Shown: positions 13,098-26,400, counted from the stretch's first letter. The stretch is DNA of 64,000 nt from Siderastrea siderea (GCA_964030785.1 OZ034966.1:2543701-2607700); one strand, 5' to 3'. The notes: a model not told the origin generated them from the sequence alone. Program-made: numbers and translations.

Positions 13098-13916
13098 TCA
13101 TTTTTCCGACATTCCTCGAACAGGCCCATCCTGTCGCATTTTGTCCAGATCTTCTTTGGTCTTGTCTTCAAGCTCTCGTATGTCTTCCATAGTCATGCCA
13201 AACCACTTATCAATCCAACAGAACAACTGGCGATGAAAGTTGGTGAGAAGACGTTTAACTGCTTTGAAAACGACACTCTGTACTTTCGTCTGTAGACCCC
13301 ACCATTTGAACTGAACGCGATATAACTTGTAGCAGGTCATTTTGGGATAGTCCTCGTTCTTCTTCCAGCTTGAGGGGTTGTCGTCACCAACATGAAGAAG
13401 AGGTCCCCTTCCGGTCTTCTCTGATTTGAACTTGGTTGGATCTTCGTCTTCCTTGTAATCAGCAGGAGGTACTCTGTCAGTAATATCTATGTTAACGATT
13501 TCTCTCTTGTTCAGTTCTTCGCCCTTCAGTTCGTGAACATTGTATATATCACCAACGCCTTCCTTATGCCAAGTATCGATAAGAATGAAAAAGTTCTCGC
13601 TCATGTACGGGTTTGAATATTCCGTTCTACAAAACGGATAAGCATTCCACGCTTTTTCATGAACTTCTAGAGAACCTGATGGAGCTAAAAGACGAACAAA
13701 CGCTGGAACTTTCTTGGCTAAATGGAAAACTTTATGGGTGTATTGTCCGCTGCCGTACTTCTCGTGGTTTTCGTAAGGTTCGTTCACTAACACTTCAATA
13801 CCTTCGCCTCCTCCCGTTTCGTTTTTGCTTGCTTCTGCAACGGCATACAACTGAGCTATCTTGTATTCATCTACAGAAATAGGCAGAGATATTCTGTACT
13901 CCTTGATTTCAGCCAT
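13098..13916 (-). CDS. PITPNA/B: Class I phosphatidylinositol transfer protein, single exon
   Basis: 272-aa START-like lipid carrier that exchanges phosphatidylinositol and phosphatidylcholine between membranes. The whole family is recognisable end to end: [13 protein letters not shown] at the N terminus, [19 protein letters not shown] (the lipid-headgroup region), [13 protein letters not shown], the [12 protein letters not shown] phosphorylation/inositol region, [32 protein letters not shown] (helix G and membrane-docking Trp residues), and an acidic C-terminal helix. I chose the Met before AEIKEYRI because family members start there; the open frame runs 25 codons further upstream. There is no intron in 819 bases, unlike vertebrate PITPNA/B genes, so this could be an old intact retrogene or an intron-poor ancestral copy. 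No frame damage. Confidence 0.93.
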   Translation of the reverse strand: MAEIKEYRISLPISVDEYKIAQLYAVAEASKNETGGGEGIEVLVNEPYENHEKYGSGQYTHKVFHLAKKVPAFVRLLAPSGSLEVHEKAWNAYPFCRTEYSNPYMSENFFILIDTWHKEGVGDIYNVHELKGEELNKREIVNIDITDRVPPADYKEDEDPTKFKSEKTGRGPLLHVGDDNPSSWKKNEDYPKMTCYKLYRVQFKWWGLQTKVQSVVFKAVKRLLTNFHRQLFCWIDKWFGMTMEDIRELEDKTKEDLDKMRQDGPVRGMSEK

Positions 13917-14760
13917 CGTCAACTGAATATCCCAAGTAATTGTATTGAAAGTCTTTTTTGCCGGTAAAACTAAAATGTCGGCCGCTCGCAATGTGCTCGA
14001 GCGGCTTCACGCGTGACGTAAGTGAAACGAAGTGAAACCACAAGTCATTGCAAAATTTGCTTTGTCATCAGCATGCGCAAGGTTAAGGGAACGATAGCCG
14101 CTGATCAAGAGGACAGTAGCCTTGTCAGTGCCAGTTCGTTGTGAGGTGTAACGGTGCAGTCAGTTTCCTGAGTCCTCCTCCCCGAGCAGTACCGTAGTCT
14201 CTCATTCCGCACAAGGATATGGTCGAGCAAAAAGGATGCACTAGCGAGCGCGAAACGTGAAAGGCTTATCACGCGCGTGTGTCACGTTTCCACGAGGCAA
14301 GCGATTTTCGTCAAAAGTTGAATAGACCGTGTAGCGCATATGTGGAAGTAAAAAATTGAAAGTTCTTGACACGTAAGCTAATTTTAAAGGTTCAAACACC
14401 AGACGTTAATCGCCCACTGCCTCTTTCCCAGTAGACTAGAAGCAACTGAAAACTACAAAGTTTGGACCATATGAAATTCGAATTGGATGCGATTAATTTG
14501 ATGCCTTGTTTGAGAGCAATTTTAAATCCAAATGGAATACCACCTGAATACCACCACCATTTTTCTTAGTGTGAATGTCTTATGGTCCAAATTAATTTGC
14601 GCGCGCAGTCTTTGACAGTGTTGTGGACGCAAAATCCGGGCATAATTTGGAAAAACGAGCATAATTTTTGCACTTTTTCAGGAGCATATCACGTAATAGG
14701 CTTCTGACTTTTTGTAATTAAACGTAGCACTGCTAGCATAGCTGGCATATATATATATAT
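13917..14760. other. PITP upstream region and relic transposon end
   Basis: About 840 bases without a gene. The first 300 are the likely PITP promoter side (minus strand), with CG-rich segments. Near 14,640 the motif gcataatttggaaaaacgag appears; a close copy recurs near 17,300, so these may be the outer parts of the hAT element between them. Confidence 0.45.
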
Positions 14761-15003
14761 CTACCCGGATTTTTGAAAACGGTACCGCTCGGTTGAGGTG
14801 TCCGAGCGGTGTGTCGCGAGCACTTTTTTGTCGTTCAGAAACTATCTCCAAAGTAGGCAATATAAAAATTATGAGTGCCAGCAGTCCTTTTTTCTTCTCC
14901 CCTCTCTCCCCTCCCTTCTCTTTTCTCTCCCGTGTGGTTTCTAGGCTCATGGGAGTCCAAAAAACCCAGTTTCGGTGTCGTTCCGTTTCAAAAATCCCGG
15001 TAG
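14761..15003. mobile_element. 243-bp MITE flanked by (TA)n
   Basis: Inverted ends ctacccggatttttgaaaac (left) and gtttcaaaaatcccggtag (right), inserted within a TA dinucleotide run that is now on both sides. It lies inside the hAT relic. Confidence 0.7.
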
Positions 15004-15373
15004 ATATATATATATATATAATTTTTTTTTTTTTTTGAAGGCTGCATTACCAGAGTCATGACTTGCTGGTCTCTAAGATTGATTATTCATTATTTTCAAA
15101 TTCTGTCCATGGTTCAATCTATTTTCATTCGTCTGGGGGAGGGGGGAGAGCAATACTGCGTCGTTCGTCGTCTAGAGGACTGGGCACACCGGAAGTAAGG
15201 ATTGCGTCGGTCCCAGTTCCCGCTTTCACAGGCAACAAAAAGGCGTCGAGCAACTTACAGATGCAAGGAGACGAACAGCCGCCCGGGCGCGATAGGCCAG
15301 AACCCGCTCAAATTGCTAGAGACCGGACCCTGAAGCAAACCAAAAGCAAATACAAGACCAGGGGGCATCTGAC

Positions 15374-17086
15374 ATGAAAAAAGTCCCATTACGTGGTCGC
15401 ATCAATCAGTTTCCAGGTCAGCATCTATTTAGAGGCAACAAGGATATCTTGCACTGCTTGAAAAGAAGTTATTTCATCAAAGAAAAGCATTTTGTCATCC
15501 CATTGCGCCAGTGGGAAAGAAAAGATCAAGAAGTGGAAGTTGAAAGGACAAACTCATTTCCAAAGCACTTAGTCAAGATTCTCGACCCCAGTGCTTACGC
15601 TTTTGACTTCGCGCGCAAAAGAGAAGAGCTCTGGGGTAGAGAATGCACCGAAGCCACCAAGACAGCACATACCGACATGAAGTAGAGGAGGAGTGTTTGA
15701 GGACAGGGATTCCCATCGGTAAAATAGACAGGCTTCAGCCTCTGCTGGAGAAAAGTGGCTATCGACATACCAGTAGCACCAATCTCAAGCAGTACATAGC
15801 CCTCATTTTCAAGCAGGAAGTTGCTAGGATAGAGAAAGAATCATCTGTGCCAGGAGAGGTAGAGATGACAAGGGACGTATCGGTAATTTTTGATAGAAGC
15901 ACTAGACAAGGCGAGGCAATTGCAGTGATCGTTCACCTCATCCATGACGGATGGAACATAACGCCGGCGGCGCCTCATACGATTTAACATCTGCTCCAAG
16001 TCAGTAATTTCAGAAGGCTGGCAAGTGTTCTCAACGAAACACTGTGTGTTGAATTGGAATAAAGGGAAAGTTGTTGCCTGCAGCGATGAGGGATGGGACA
16101 AGTGTGAATCAAGCAGCGTTGAGTCGGATGGCATTCGTCTTTCATCGACAATGTAGGCAATCATCTGGATATTCCTACTCTTCTGGAGTTTGGAAACCTG
16201 TGGATCCGGCTCTTCAGTCACAGCCACAAAGCAGACCCTAATCGGTCGCAAGCCAAAGTCATACAGTGAAACACGCTGGTGGTCAAAATAAGAGGTGTTA
16301 AGCAACTGTTAGAGCAGTTTGAAGATGTTGTCTGAGCAATTTTTACAAGAGGCTGAAGTAGATAGAATCGCTCCCCATATTGTTTCTCACCTTCAGGTCC
16401 AGAGTGCCTTGTCAATCTCAAGCTCGAGCTGGCTGCCACGGAGTGCATTTTGTCAAGACCACCTACGACGTGGAAGGAGATGGCCCTCTTGTGTTTTCGT
16501 GCTACGAGAGGTTGAAGGCAACAGTGTTGCAGAGGCCTACAAGACTCCACATTTTCATAATAGACGTGCAGTTGCTGTTGCAGTTGCCAATGAAGATGCT
16601 ACACAGATCGCCGCGACTCTTGAACCGAGGGCCAAAGCGTGTGTAGACCAGCTATACGGTGATTCTTGCGGAAGTTTAATGTGGAGCTTTATGACACAGT
16701 CTCGGCCTTCAAAGCTGCAAGAGTCATGTGCCCAGTCAATGTCCAGTGGTTGAGACCTACCCCCGCTACAGTAGACGCCCTCAGGATCTTCCCGTTTCGC
16801 AACAGTGAAGCAACCATCAATGGCCTGATCAGAGAGCTACCGCAGTACGTCGCCGCTGCCCAAGAAGTGGTGATTCAATGCGAGGAAAAGAAGGTGGTGG
16901 GAGCTCCACGCAGAGCGATTTTCTTATTGGTCCTCCACTGTCAAGAAGATGTTACTGGTTCAGCCATCTTATGCTGCTTCAGAGAGAGTTTTTAGCCTAC
17001 TCTCAGACTCGTTCAATGATCAGTATTATAGTGCACTGTCAGATTACCTACAAGCGAGTGTGATGCTGCAACATAACAAGCTCTAA
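15374..17086 (+). pseudogene. Decayed hAT-family transposase
   Basis: Pieces of one transposase in several frames. First piece about 15374-15685 (LRGRINQFPGQHLFRGNKD, a degenerate BED-finger region). Second, 15643-15987 (IDRLQPLLEKSGYRHTSST, then DVSVIFDRSTRQGEAIAVI, the start of the RNase H-like core). Third, 16666-16900 (AARVMCPVNVQWLRP, LPQYVAAAQ). Last, the hAT dimerisation tail near 16945-17086 (QPSYAASERVFSLLSDSF ... SVMLQHNKL) ending at TAA 17084-17086. Frameshifts separate all pieces, so it is not functional. Subterminal gcataattt...aaaacgagcataa motifs flank it at about 14,640 and 17,300. Confidence 0.8.
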
Positions 17087-17459
17087 GCTGTATCGGAACA
17101 TATTAAATGTGATACTAACATCGTACATTTTGACACATTAAGTTTCTGCTTCTCGTCTGGAATGAAGTGCAGTAGTTAGTTGTGTTTTATCAGAGCAAGT
17201 GTGTTACTCAAGATAAAGAAGATATCATGCTTTATTAACAAGAAATATATAATTTTGGACCTGTGTTTTTTATGTGTTATTACTTTCAGAAAACGTAGCA
17301 TAATTTTCAAAAACGAGCATAATTTTAAGCATGCATAATTTGGAAAAAAAATCAGGCACTACTAGTAGCATAATATGCTACTTTTACTAGCACAATCGAT
17401 AAGGGTCTAAACGAGCCTCCTCTTGAGTGAAATATTAGTTGAGTACATGCGATGACAAA

Positions 17460-18290
17460 GGGGAAAAAATGAACTCTCTGAACTCCAAAGTATGTGATTT
17501 TGTATGTAATACTCTGGTCTGTCTCTTAATTCAATTCGTAAGAAAAGACGACCAACACTTTTCACAATGGATCAGTGGAACTTGAGTGTATGAATATCAC
17601 TAGATGTTATCTGTCAACTATTTCCCCGATGTACTTATTTTTATTTGTTTCACTGTGGACACTGAGCAAAGGGTGCCAATTTTGCTCACCTCCATTTAAA
17701 GCCAACTGAGCACAATCGGATTAGATTATAAAAATTAAACGTATCTAAAAAGATAAAAATATTTTACTACACCAACCATCCACTGTGCCATCCGGTCAAA
17801 AAAAGTTTATGTTTATGCAAGTACTTATCACCTATCGTTCTTCTGACATCAGGATCACTTTGTTTACATTTGGCAACGATCAGCGAATAATATAGGAGCG
17901 TTGGAAGGAAAGGTGAACCATGCGCTTAGGAAATGTTTCGAAAGACATCGCGCAGCTCATTGGTAGGGCCTTGCGATAATCATGTCGAGATTTTCAGTAA
18001 GGTACCAAGTGAAGTTCAGCGAGGGTCGGCTGACTTCGTTTTAAATTTCGCCAAACAAAAAAAAATCGTTTTTGCTATAGGAAACGAGCCACCTGTTGAG
18101 AGAAACATTATTTGAATGCATACGAACACATATGAAAAAATACCACCCTCTGAACTCCAAAGTATGTCATTTTGTATTTGATCCTCTTGTGTGTCTCTTA
18201 ATTTCGTAAACATAAACAACGCTTTCCACAATAGAACTCGAATGTATGAATATCAGTAGTTGATGTCAACAATATCCCCGCTATATTTAT
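17460..18290. repeat. Diverged ~160-bp direct duplication
   Basis: Segment 17465-17640 (ctctgaactccaaagtatgt ... tgaatatcactag) recurs diverged at 18143-18290 (ctctgaactccaaagtatgt ... tgaatatcagtag). The bases between and around show no gene. Function unknown; likely remnants of one dispersed repeat. Confidence 0.6.
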
Positions 18291-19540
18291 TAAGACGGGC
18301 CGTGAGGGCGCCGTTTTTTTGTCAGTCTGTCAAAGTTTGGTCGTAGTAAGTTGTTCAAGGTCAGGATGGTTGATCTGTTGCTTACTGATATTCTGTAGGG
18401 GCGGGGACAGGAGAAGGCTGATGTTTAGACCGTGGTTTTCTTGGGGACAGAGCTAGGTTTAATGCAATGCCTCCGCCACGCTTATATTTAGGGGTTATAG
18501 GGGATCCTTTGAAAAATGGTGGCCCGACTGATTGTTGTACGCAACAATTTTCAGGAGGGTTTTGGACATTATACGGATCAAAATAGGCCATTTAAATGGT
18601 GAAAACAAATGGAAAAGCTCTGGAAGTCTCGATTCCTATGAGCAGAACAGTGAAGGGCTCAAAGCTGCTCAAAGGAACGAATCAACTGTTCCAAGACAGA
18701 ATATAGCATTTCCTCAAAGAGAAGGCTTATCCGAATGTCGAGAAACAAGACAGGGGTGTACATATGCAGGACACCCATACTATAAGCTAACATGTGGCAA
18801 AAGCTTCTCCCATTTCTGGAAATGTTTTGTTAGTTTGTTCCGCCTTATTGCTATCCTTTTTTCACTTGGTATACAGCCCTGATCTTTGCCCCTCATAAGG
18901 AGGGATTCACAATATTCAATTTACACTTATAGATATAAAACTTAGCTGTCAGTACCAGATGGTTTCAAATGATAAAATCATCTTCCGTATTGAAAACTCC
19001 AGAAAAATAAATGTTGGAAGGATTTAACCTCTCATGTTTACAAAAGGTACATAAAGGCGAGTCTGTCGTTTTTCACCTAACTCTTTTCATTTGCCAATGC
19101 TATACTATAAAGTAAAGAAAAGTTCCTCCAACTGCTCAAAAAAAGTTTAAGGAGAACTGATTTCTAGTTTCCGCTTGGCAGGAATGAAATATACTCCTTG
19201 CCTTTTGCAGCAATTTGCAAAGCACTTTTAAAGTAATTTGGACGAGACCTTTGACAAAGCTACCTCAGAATTTTCCATTTTTAAATAAATTGTGTCAACA
19301 ATATGCGAAGGGAGGTGCTGTGTGCTTTGTCTAATGATCTGTCTCCATTCACAAGGGATTGCGTCAACGATGCTCATTAGATGTGCATTTAACACCTGTT
19401 AACATCCTTTAGGCAAAGATTTCCAATATCAGAAAGAATGTCATCGATCGTAACAATTCCTTTAGAACACAAATGTTTTTCGAAAAGCGAGTGCTTTTGA
19501 ACAGTAATATTTTTCGAACAGTAATTTTGTGAGCACCTCG
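18291..19540. other. Gene-free stretch
   Basis: No recognisable exon or RNA. An open frame at 18532-18882 has no similarity I can name and mixed composition. The rest is AT-rich unique-looking DNA. Confidence 0.4.
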
Positions 19541-19559
19541 GGGAGACTGTTACCCGCTT

Positions 19560-20633
19560 ACATTACCTAGAACAACTCGTACAGTCCACCAACCGGCGTT
19601 TGTGGAAGCAAAAGCTCAGAACAGCTCAGGTCCGGAACAACGGGTGCCAGGTCAGCATGAAGTTCCCATCCGAATCATCTTATCGTTCAAAGATCAGAGA
19701 TCGGCAAATTCAGTGGGAAGACAGCTCAGTGATCTTATAGCCATAAGATTGGTACCGAAATTCGTCCCGTCTATACCAGCCGGAAAATCAAAGAATAGGT
19801 AATGGATGAGAAGCCCCCCATAGTTGACCAGCAATGCGTTGTCTGACCTGTGCGATACAGGTTATGTTTGCTATGCATGCAGACATTTGCATCAACGCAT
19901 AGAGGAGCACAAGAAATGGGATACCATCGAGCAGCGAATCTCAATCTCAAGTAGTTTAAGGCCTGGGTTTAAAGTCTGTTCGGAAAATATGGTTCACACT
20001 TAATATCTTCGGCTAGGTTGCCTAGACCAGGTTGAAATTTTCCCTGAATGTTAATCTTGACGTCTTCTTCTCCCTTAACACATAAGTTTGGTCACATGAC
20101 ATGTCACGTGATCAAAATGTTAAAATTAAGCAAATCGGCGATATGGTAGTGAATTTTCTTTGCATAGTTAAATAAATTAGCTTTTTCGATGGCAATTTAA
20201 CATATTTAACCTTCTACGTTTGGAATGATTGTCCTTGAGTTTCACAATTACAGTTATAGATAATCAAAGGTTGAATTTTGGACTTAAATCAGAAAAGCGT
20301 TTTTATTTTATGTTTCCTCTTGACCCCGTCGCCAATTCGTCAAATATTTGCTATTTTAAAAAATGACCACGTGACATGTCACGTGACTTATGGGAAAGCT
20401 TATTATACTTCAAAATGTTAAGGACAATAAAACCTTTCCATGTGCCAAATTTCGATTCAGTTCTATTCCGTTTGTTAAAATTATCATGAATAAACTGTTT
20501 TCTTTTTTTTTCAGGGTAAGGCCTTTGACCCACTACTTGAGATTTTGAGAAAGTGCCAGAGCAAAGTGGATTGCCTTACATACGAGATGCTTTTTATTCG
20601 GCAGCTAAAGCCGAGTTGAACAAACAGAGTGAC
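19560..20633 (+). pseudogene. Penelope-like retroelement, GIY-YIG end fragment
   Basis: Fragments typical of the C-terminal GIY-YIG endonuclease region of cnidarian Penelope-like elements: 19660-19800 (FKDQRSANSVGRQLSDL, then a second frame with IRPVYTSRKIKE), 19850-19925 (YACRHLHQRIEEHK), and 20517-20615 (LRKCQSKVDCLTYEMLFIRQ, LKPS). Several frame breaks exist. The last piece is preceded by a T-run and CAG, so about 580 bases between pieces look like an intron or an insertion. The end is interrupted by Harbinger-like copy B. A 3'-UTR-like motif (gatcagtcgaaacgtcg) of the same element type follows beyond copy B near 21,790. Confidence 0.6.
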
Positions 20634-20636
20634 TAA

Positions 20637-21533
20637 GGGAAGGTACGTTTTTTCTTGGGGGGGGGGGGGAGGGCTGGGGCCTCAGAGGGGAGGGTCATCA
20701 GTGAAAGTGAGCTATGCAAGGGAGGGTCACACATCTTTTCCAGAATTTTTTAATGAGAATTTTTGTGATGTTGCTTTCCATTTTTCTTACAGATTAAGTT
20801 TTCCTTTTCACCTACTTTGATTTAATTTGGTGTTTTATTATAGGTACTAGGTTACATTTCTACATGTATATTATGCCATGGCACATAGTTTTTCTCGGAG
20901 GACTCGTGTCCTTTTCCATCCGTATCGAGAAGTACTTGACTCAGGTATCGTTTCTTCAGCTTCTTGTTGTTGGCTATCCGCTGCCTGATCTCCTGAGTCG
21001 TTTAGTTCTGAAAAGTTACTAATAGATCCAACAATGCGATCTACCCTGTCGAAAATGTAGGAGATATTTGTTTTTGAGAGGCAGATTTCGCATGCTAAAC
21101 AAGTAAGCCTTTCTGTTAAATTAACCAACAGCAATGCCGGCTAGTCGGAGAAAGAAGCGCGTTTATTTTCCCTTAGATATTTTATGTTCAAAACTTTTAT
21201 AATACTCAAATATTTCCATATTCAAACTTCAGCTATAAAACGCAAATATCCCACACTGATTGTTCGCAATTTCCTTGTTTCAGCACGCACACATTCAATA
21301 TCGAGATATATTCATATTCAAACACTTTGCGTTCACAAGCGAAACGTTCTGAGGTTTCTACAGCATGGCACATACCATGTAGTAGTGAGGGGAGGGTCGC
21401 ACTTTTGTCAGTCACCTAAAGGTGGGGGGTCAGGAGTTTTTTAATTAAAACGCAAGGGAAGGCCAACACTTTTTTTGGGAAAAAATACCAAAATTCCCCA
21501 GCCCTCCCCCCCCAAGAAAACACGTACCTTCCC
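20637..21533 (-). mobile_element. Harbinger-like non-autonomous element, copy B
   Basis: 897-bp inverted copy of element A, with ends GGGAAGGTACGTTTTTTCTT and its complement, flanked by a 3-bp duplication TAA (20634-20636 and 21534-21536). It inserted into the tail of the Penelope-like fragment. Its two internal open frames (20871-21134 and 21233-21415) match those of copy A with few changes. Confidence 0.8.
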
Positions 21534-21536
21534 TAA

Positions 21537-23456
21537 TTCGTTTATTTTATTATAATTTTTTTCTCAGTGTTCTTATTAGTTTTAGCTATTTACAAGGATA
21601 AGGGTTTTTTTTACATTTTTTATCAGTCTACAAGTATGTATTATAACTTCTTTTAAATTTTTTATTGTCACATTTGTAACGCCTTCCAAAGTAGTTCTCA
21701 AAAATTTTAGTTCCCATCTTTCATGATTGCATTAAATTATATGTGCTAATTTTTTACTGAAGGATTCCAACTTGAAAATAACTGACGATCAGTCGAAACG
21801 TCGTTCTTTTTGAGCGTTCTTTCTTATCACTATTGTTATTATTTTTTTGTTCCAAATATCCTGATGAACAACGTCCCCATACTCCCCCCCTCACATCTCC
21901 CCCGGACTGAGTGCCTAATATTAGCGACCTTCGGATCCGAACTAAGAGTACGAGATTGAGTACGTCTACGACTTTTGAATTCCTGTCACGGGCTTTCGGT
22001 TGTGATCTGTCCTGTGAATATTTATATCTAATCGGTATCTTTTACGTTCGTCCTGTCGAGATCATGTGTAGTGACTCGAAGATCTGTTTTCCAAGTTTTG
22101 TTTACAGGTTCCAGGTCACCTCGGGTTATTTTCCCGCCATGTCACATTATGTGCATAATTATTTCTTACAGCCGGCCAAGTGAAATTTTCTCACACTTTT
22201 GGAATGCGGAATTATCAAAACACTTGAGCTGATAACTCAAAGTTCCTTTTCTTCTTTCGAAAAGTCACGAATCAAAATAAATTCAGAAAATATAATGCAA
22301 TAAAGAAGTGTGGGAACAGAGCTTCTTTGCACTTATTTCTCCTTTTTTGACCATCTTTATCATGTAACGAGGCAGGGGCAAATTCGAGACACCAAGACTG
22401 AAAAATACACCCTAGACACTGGACTCTGGACTCTGGACTCTGGAATGCAACATATCGGAGACCAATTTCATTTAAAAGAATAATAACGAAAGGCCAACGT
22501 ATAAACCCGGTTGTAAGACGTACTCCCCCCCCCCCCCCCCCACCTCTCGATTCCTGAGTCGTTGCCTGCTTCCTTTTTTCGGATGTTTACAAGTTTTAAC
22601 TCATCTGAATCAGCTCAACCAGGAGCCCATTATGGCTTCTGGCTCAACTCATAATCACCCTCCTAAAGGTATAATACTCTCCCGGTTTCTGTAGCACAGA
22701 GTGACTTGGATCACTACTCCCCCACCCCTCCCCCTCCGCCTCCCTCCGAATGAGATGCCAGTCTACCGCTAAATTACCCTCTTTCCTCCCGGCTCAACAT
22801 TTTGTAAGGGCTTAGGCCAGGCCTCATTCCTGAAAACCCGAGCTGCTGAAGTCGCTGCCAGATATTGGATTTTTTTTCTCTGTTTATGCAGTTTATATCT
22901 CACTTTCCTTCTTTCAGGCCTACCGACCGATCTTTCCGCGCGAGAGAGCGAATACAATTTCTTTTTCTGTAAAAAGATCGAAAGTCAAGAATCCAGGTTT
23001 CAGACGAAAGTCCAACCCAAATAATTTTAATAAATTGGTTTCATGTTTTGTAGCACGTTCCCGCCGTAATTTATTCATGTGTTAAAATGGTCCTCATCTT
23101 GCGGAACTTGTGAACAACATTTTTTGGGAGTGCCCTCACAGGGACGATCCTGGCTGTCACAAAACATCTGATCATTAACTTCATTATAGTCAGTAAAATT
23201 TAGTGTGCTTCCTTAAAATAGTAAAAGACGGACTAGTTTGCAGAGCTTTTGTTGCAGCGTTTATCGGCACTGAATATGATCCAAGTTCAACAGATATTTT
23301 CTGATAGCTATACTGTTTGTTAATATTTTGACACCCAATTATGTATGCATGTATTCAACTAGTTTCAACCAATCGCAGAGTGCCATTCGTGAGCTGTATG
23401 TCAGTGCAAGTTGGAGTAGGTACAGTTCAAGTTGGGTGCACCTTGCGAAATACGGT
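21537..23456. other. Penelope 3' tail and upstream region of the nvd gene
   Basis: The first 300 bases resemble a Penelope-like 3' UTR (gatcagtcgaaacgtcg near 21,790). Later come C-runs near 22,525 and a tggactctggactc triplication near 22,430. The last few hundred bases are the presumed promoter region of the desaturase gene. No other exon seen. Confidence 0.4.
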
Positions 23457-26400
23457 ATGCGGTCTTCAATGGCGTCCACAAAACTCCTTTGCTTTTCTCT
23501 TTTCTTGGCCGTCGTTGCAGCTGCTTCGCCAATGCTTCTTAAGTTACACGATTTCTCTAACTCAGTCTGGGGAGATATGTTGCCGCTGGTAACGGCGAAG
23601 ATGCAAATCGTAAACCCCTGGTTATTGGCCGTAGGAGCTCTTCTAAGCTGTTACTTCTTGCAGAAACTTTGGAAGCTCTTCTTTGCACCTTTAGAACTGC
23701 AACGGAAACTCCACGAAATTGGCTATATGTCGGAAGAGAAAAGGTCATTAAAAGACATAGCGAACGAAATTCGAAAGCGAAGGCAATGTGGAGACGTTCC
23801 ACCTGTTTACCCAAATGGATGGTTCCATGTACTCGCTTCAAACGAGTTGCCTGTCGAGGAAGTGAAATATATCTCCATGCTTGGCGAGCAGCTTGCTGTG
23901 TTCAGAGGATCTGATGGTGTGGTGCATATTGTGAATGCTTATTGTCCTCATCTGGGAGCTAATCTTGCAATCGGAGGCAAGGTTGTAGCTGATTGTATAC
24001 AATGTCCATTCCATGGTTGGAAATTCCGAGGAGAGGACGGCAAGTGTGTAGAAATTCCTTACAGCAAGAGCGTTCCCGATTTTGCAAGAACCAAAGCTTG
24101 GCCGTGTTTAGAGATGAACGATGCTATTTATTTGTGGTACCATGCAGAAGGAATCGAACCTACATGGATTCCGGACGAGATAGAAGAAATTAAGAATGGG
24201 AAGTGGACATATCGAGGATATACACAACACATGATTAATGCACACATTGAGGTAACCTAGTTTTTTTGTGTGTGTGTTTTGGTTACATTTACTATTAGCC
24301 TTAAAAAAAATTGCGATCGTATTCCTTAATGTTCTTTTTGCACTTTCAAAAGCATTGCAATCTGTAGTTTGATCGGCGGTGACTTGTTAATTGTAACGTA
24401 ACGGCACAGTTACGTCAGTTGTCGATCACGCTCTAGTACCTTATGTCACGAAACGAAAATTCAGTAGTAAAAATTTCAGGTTTATAAACTTTGCTAGTTA
24501 AACTTGGTAAGTTCTTTTTAGCTTTCTCACAACGAATCCACAGGACAGGTTTTTTCTTTCTTTCATTTCAGAGGTGAATTATTTAAAATGCGGCGTTACA
24601 TGCTTATGCAACAGTCCGCGAAATGTTATAAAATGTCTAGTACCCCCTAAGAGTCAAAAGGGAGGCTCTGAATAAAGTTTTATTCTGGTTATCAAAATAC
24701 TCTAGGGTCGACTAAACGAAAAGAAAAGAAATCAGCCACGACGTAGTTTATTTAGCGTTTTCGTTTTGGTAACATTGCCATAGTGACAGATTGTTTATAT
24801 CCGCTTTGTAAATTGCGCGATAAATAAACCAAACTTACACGAAAGACAATCTGATATGATTGATTAGAACAAATCATTGGCGCTCTTCTATGTGTCGGTC
24901 CCGGGGGAGATACCGATTGTTTTATGCTAAATTATCAGCGGTCACCCACGCAAAAACCAATATGGCGGCAGCGACGGAGTAAACAGACATTGAACCACGG
25001 AAACTACAGGTTAAACTACTAAGATCGATAAATAAGCATACAAAAGCCTAAGGATGACCTCCAGATCAGTCTTCGCCTAAATAACCAGATACTTTGATAC
25101 ATCTTCAAGCAGTAGATCTCGCTGTTTTCTTGCGTTGTCCGGAAGAAGTCTGGATGAAGATTTTTTCATCTAGAAGGTTTTTAACTATTAAGCTTAAGCT
25201 TAAGTCTTATATGTTGAGTTGATATTTTTTCTCTGTGGGCTTGGTGACAATTCCGCAAACGCCATACATTGATAATTTATGCAGACGTTTTAATTTCTAA
25301 CTCTTAGCTCTATAAGGGACTGCTCTTTGTTTGTAAGAAAAAGTATATAATATGAATGCAGGTGAATGCATAATTGAAGGCTCAGGACAAGAACGTCCTA
25401 AGTGACGTTTTGGGTCATTTTTTTTCGCTCCAAAGTGCCCAAATTTTTGCATGTTCTGTACTAAGGCTGTGCAGAAATTTTAGTGTAAACTAAATTGCTT
25501 TTGATGATGTAAACGCCTAGGTGCATACCGTGTCAATGCCACACCGAAGAAATACTTAATCTTCTAGGAAATTGTACGCCGAAAACTGAAACCCACGCCG
25601 GAGATCTTTGGCGTAGTCCTCATAAAATGCAGCCTGGTGTAATAGTTGTATTCTTCTATGTATATTTCACTTTTAAAACTTATAGCATGCATGCAGATGA
25701 TCCCTATTTCCATTACTTTGTGCAGTAAAGGGATGCCTGCATGTAAGGTCATCGCTAATGGTGTTCCAGTATCTTGCTCCCTTTTCCGTGTGGAGCAAAG
25801 GAAATGTGAGATATCTGCACGCAGGCGATATGGCACTTAAGGAGCTTCGCAACAGTTTTTTTGACCTTAGAGTGTATCTTTTGAAGTCAAAATTTTGCGT
25901 AGAAGATAAACTTCGATTTCCTTGATAATACACCACCTTTTCAACATATAACCAAAGTTTATTTCATCATTGGTTGCCTAGAAACAGCTGTCACCATAGC
26001 AGCGGTAATGCATAACCCCTCATTTTAAATAATGTCAAATATCTCGAAAACTAGTCAGACACTTAATGATGAAGATAAAACTTAACACTTTCTCTTTTCA
26101 GTTGAAAGATCTTTTATGATAGGAAAACATTCTTAATGTACATTGAGTTTCCTAGGTGGCTGCGATTTTAAGATATTTATATTTAAAAACTGCTAAAATG
26201 CAGCACAAATCAGTCCAAAAGTTCGTAATTTACATAAATAGAAAATAATATTTCTGAACTGCCCTTACAGATATTTCTTTTAAATTGATTGCCATTAGAA
26301 TAATAATTCTTTTTGATGTTCCAGTGATTTTTAGGCTGAATAAACATTTCTGTTATTAGATAAGAAGGCTGAATCTCGGTCAAGTTTCAGTAGTGTGTAC

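Noticed and set aside
14793..15063. Open frames on both strands near the hAT relic
   Set aside because: They fall inside the 243-bp MITE with pyrimidine-rich and TA-repeat DNA.
18532..18882. 116-codon open frame with spaced cysteines (possible zinc finger)
   Set aside because: CGKSFSHFWKC resembles a C2H2 start by chance; no second finger and no family similarity.
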